A stretch of 64,000 bases of DNA. Source: Variovorax guangxiensis (lineage in GTDB: Bacteria; Pseudomonadota; Gammaproteobacteria; Burkholderiales; Burkholderiaceae_C). The position numbers were made by a program, and so were the translations under genes. Where the stretch lies: positions 18,724-82,723 of the forward strand of contig NZ_RXFT01000022.1 of assembly GCF_003952165.1 (NCBI RefSeq). Reading direction: 5' to 3'. Of the stretch, positions 61,927 to 64,000 are shown piece after piece. The notes under the pieces are model-generated. The model was not told where the DNA came from. It saw only the letters and a program-made list of their open reading frames with translations, and ran no database searches. Numbering within the stretch: position 1 is the stretch's first letter; every line of letters starts with the position of its first letter.

Positions 61927-63480
61927 ATGGCCATGACCCTTCGCTGCGACCGCGCGCCGTCCTGGACGCAACTGCAGGCCGGCTTCGACACCGCGGGCCG
62001 CCAGTTCGACCTGCGCCACGCCTTCGTGGAAGACGCCGGCCGCTTCGAGCGCTTCAGCCAGGAGGCACCCTTCGTGTTCGCCGACCTGTCGAAGAACCTG
62101 ATCGACGCGCGCACCGAGGAGCTGCTCTTCAAGCTGGCGCGCGAATGCGGCCTGGAGGCGCATCGCGACGCCATGTTCGCCGGCGAGCACATCAACAACA
62201 CCGAAGACCGCGCCGTGCTGCACACGCTGCTGCGCGCGCCGGCCGATGCGCCCACGGGCCCTAAGACGGCCAGCGAGCTGCGCGAGGTGCATGCCACGCT
62301 CGACGCGATGCTGGCCTATGCAGAGAAGGTGCGCGCCGACCACACGATCACCGACGTGGTCAACATCGGCATCGGGGGCTCCGATCTAGGCCCGCAGATG
62401 GCGGTGCTGGCGCTGGCCGAATTCGCCGCGCCGGGCAAGCGCTTCCACTTCGTCTCGAACGTCGATGGCCACGAACTGGCCGGCGTGCTGCAGGGGCTGG
62501 CGCCCGAGCACACGCTGTTTCTCATCGCCTCGAAGACCTTCACCACCGCCGAGACGATGACCAACGCGCAGTCGGCCAGGCGCTGGTACGAGCAGTCGGG
62601 CGGCACCGACATCGCGGGCCATTTCGCCGCGCTCACCACCAACGTGGAAGCGGCGAAGAAGTTCGGCATCGACACCACCTTCGGCTTCTGGGACTGGGTC
62701 GGCGGGCGCTATTCGCTGTGGTCGGCCATCGGCCTGCCGATCGCGCTGGCGATCGGTGCCGAGGGCTTCCGCCGGCTGCTGGCGGGCGCGCATGCGATGG
62801 ACGAGCACTTCCGCACCGCGCCGCTGGAGCGCAACCTGCCGGTGCGCCTCGGGCTGCTCGATGTCTGGTACCGCAACTTCCACAAGTTCACGAGCCGCAG
62901 CATCGCGCCGTACCACAGCGCGTTGAAGCGCGTGCCGGCCTACCTGCAGCAGCTCGAAATGGAGAGCAACGGCAAGCAGGTCGACGCGGACGGCAAGCCG
63001 CTGGCCTTCGGCACCTCGCCGGTGCTGTGGGGCGAGCCCGGCACCAACGGCCAGCACGCCTACTTCCAGATGCTGCACCAGGGCACCGACGTGACGCCGC
63101 TCGAGTTCGTGGCGGTGCGCGATGCCTCGCACGACCTCGAAGGCCACCACCCCAAGCTGCTGGCCAATGCGCTCGCGCAGGCGCAGGCGCTGATGGTGGG
63201 CAAGCTCGACGAGGGCGGCCACAGGAACTTCCCCGGCAACCGGCCGAGCAGTTTCTTCGTGTTCGAGAAGCTCACGCCCGAGGCGCTGGGTGCGTTCCTC
63301 GCGATGTACGAGCACCGCGTGTTCACCAGCGGTGCGCTGTGGGGCATCAACAGCTTCGACCAGTGGGGCGTGGAGCTCGGCAAGGTGCTCGCCAAGGACA
63401 TCGAGCCGCGCCTCGCATCGGGCGACATCACGGGGCTCGATGCCTCCACCGCGGGGCTGCTGAAGCGGCTCGGAAGCTGA
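61927..63480 (+). CDS. pgi: Glucose-6-phosphate isomerase
   Basis: 517 aa. Interconverts glucose 6-phosphate and fructose 6-phosphate. Family signatures: GIGGSDLGPQMA, DWVGGRYSLWSAIGLPIAL and SFDQWGVELGK with catalytic Glu/His context (GHHPKLLANALAQ). Start 2 bp after the tal stop. With zwf, tal and the neighbouring importer it makes this end of the window a sugar-phosphate cluster. Confidence 0.97.
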   Translation: MAMTLRCDRAPSWTQLQAGFDTAGRQFDLRHAFVEDAGRFERFSQEAPFVFADLSKNLIDARTEELLFKLARECGLEAHRDAMFAGEHINNTEDRAVLHTLLRAPADAPTGPKTASELREVHATLDAMLAYAEKVRADHTITDVVNIGIGGSDLGPQMAVLALAEFAAPGKRFHFVSNVDGHELAGVLQGLAPEHTLFLIASKTFTTAETMTNAQSARRWYEQSGGTDIAGHFAALTTNVEAAKKFGIDTTFGFWDWVGGRYSLWSAIGLPIALAIGAEGFRRLLAGAHAMDEHFRTAPLERNLPVRLGLLDVWYRNFHKFTSRSIAPYHSALKRVPAYLQQLEMESNGKQVDADGKPLAFGTSPVLWGEPGTNGQHAYFQMLHQGTDVTPLEFVAVRDASHDLEGHHPKLLANALAQAQALMVGKLDEGGHRNFPGNRPSSFFVFEKLTPEALGAFLAMYEHRVFTSGALWGINSFDQWGVELGKVLAKDIEPRLASGDITGLDASTAGLLKRLGS

Positions 63481-63548
63481 TCGAGGGCCGCGGGAAAAGC
63501 GATTTCGGAGCCTTTTGTTTTAAGCCAGGCTATGGCTTCCGGCTGTAT

Positions 63549-63576
63549 TTGCCGTTGAAAGACGCATCGATATGAT
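63549..63576 (+). promoter_or_regulatory. Sigma70-type promoter for the DUF805 gene
   Basis: TTGCCG (63549-63554), 16-bp spacer, TATGAT (63571-63576). The predicted leader then contains a palindromic GGGAAATTTCCC, and GAGGAG lies 9 bp before the ATG. Confidence 0.5.
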
Positions 63577-63624
63577 GGCCCCGGGAAATTTCCCTGGGAC
63601 CAATCACAAAAGAGGAGTCGAACA

Positions 63625-63963
63625 ATGGATTTTCAAACAGCGGTCAAGACCTGCTTCAACAAGTACGCCGATTTCAACGGCCGTGCATCGCGTTCCGAGT
63701 ACTGGTGGTTCGTGCTGGCCGAGGTGATCGTTCTGATCGTCGCCAGCCTCATCCACCAGTACGTCTACGGCATCGCGGCCCTGGCCTTCCTGCTGCCCGC
63801 GCTGGCAGTGGGCGCCCGCCGCCTGCATGACATCGGCAAGAGCGGCTGGCTCCAGCTCCTGATGATCATCCCGATCGTCAACCTCGTGCTGATCTACTTC
63901 TACGTCCAGCCTTCGCAGCCCGCGTCCAACAACTACGGCGAAGCGCCGGTTGTCTCTGCCTGA
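63625..63963 (+). CDS. DUF805 inner-membrane protein
   Basis: 112 aa. Starts MDFQTAVKTCFNKYADFNGRASRSEYWWF, the DUF805 fingerprint, then three or four membrane segments (VLAEVIVLIVASLIHQ, IAALAFLLPALAVGARRLHD, LLMIIPIVNLVLIYFY). Function unknown; relatives (E. coli YhaH/YhaI) are small envelope proteins. Own promoter and good ribosome binding site. Only about 37 bp follow to the window end. Confidence 0.9.
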   Translation: MDFQTAVKTCFNKYADFNGRASRSEYWWFVLAEVIVLIVASLIHQYVYGIAALAFLLPALAVGARRLHDIGKSGWLQLLMIIPIVNLVLIYFYVQPSQPASNNYGEAPVVSA

Positions 63964-64000
63964 GTCTTCCGGGTTTTCAATGCAAGAGGGCCGCGCAAGC

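Overview
The window comes from a high-GC Gram-negative betaproteobacterium. Gene content and protein style (paired cyanophycin synthetases with a DUF1854 neighbour, Comamonadaceae-type Gram-negative porins, a full type II secretion operon, many ABC importers) fit the Comamonadaceae and most resemble Variovorax. This placement is inference from protein character; no search was run. About 52 protein genes are supported, with short intergenic gaps, no rRNA, tRNA or CRISPR array, and one orphan tyrosine recombinase.

Layout. 1-7067: cyanophycin (Asp/Arg polymer) locus, with two synthetase paralogues on the minus strand (the second lacks the Mur-ligase P-loop lysine) divergent from an ABC exporter-like protein coupled to a DUF1854 protein. 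7153-9632: queC and a YddA/SbmA-type ABC protein, convergent and overlapping. 9740-16636: 2-aminoethylphosphonate (AEP) utilisation, with a PhnZ-like HD oxygenase divergent from an importer (phnS, phnT, fused permease), a FAD amine oxidase-like enzyme and phosphonoacetaldehyde hydrolase (phnX). 16701-21883: a tiny lipoprotein, an MFS carrier, a MocR-type regulator, DUF2970, and two multihaem c-type cytochromes. 21908-26435: a Tat-exported lipoxygenase behind a near-perfect 32-bp TetR-type operator, an 8-oxoguanine/triazine-type deaminase and a 5'-nucleotidase. 26470-37919: type II secretion operon gspG-H-I-J-K-L-M-N-D-E-F with a short divergent gspC. 37979-40776: ilvA and the recombinase. 40901-45118: two inverted porin paralogues flanking an OsmC protein and coq7; one porin copy has lost its start region and sits behind a compact promoter-hairpin-terminator unit that looks like a small RNA gene. 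45229-53259: a Dpp-type peptide importer operon containing an M20 amidohydrolase, then a Tat-type extradiol dioxygenase. 53285-63480: zwf, a three-gene AfuABC-like importer, a HAD hydrolase, a lipocalin, tal and pgi. 63625-63963: a DUF805 membrane protein.

How the parts work together. The AEP genes form one import-and-degradation unit in which phosphonoacetaldehyde is probably made by the FAD enzyme, since no PhnW transaminase is present. The importer between zwf and tal-pgi has sugar-phosphate-type binding residues, so it may feed hexose phosphates into those enzymes rather than carry iron. The type II secretion system, porins and Dpp importer make this a cell-envelope and scavenging region. 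The items I rate most worth a second look are the cyanophycin ABC/DUF1854 module with its degenerate synthetase, the small-RNA candidate next to the silent porin copy, the AfuA-like importer beside zwf/tal/pgi, and the lipoxygenase with its operator.
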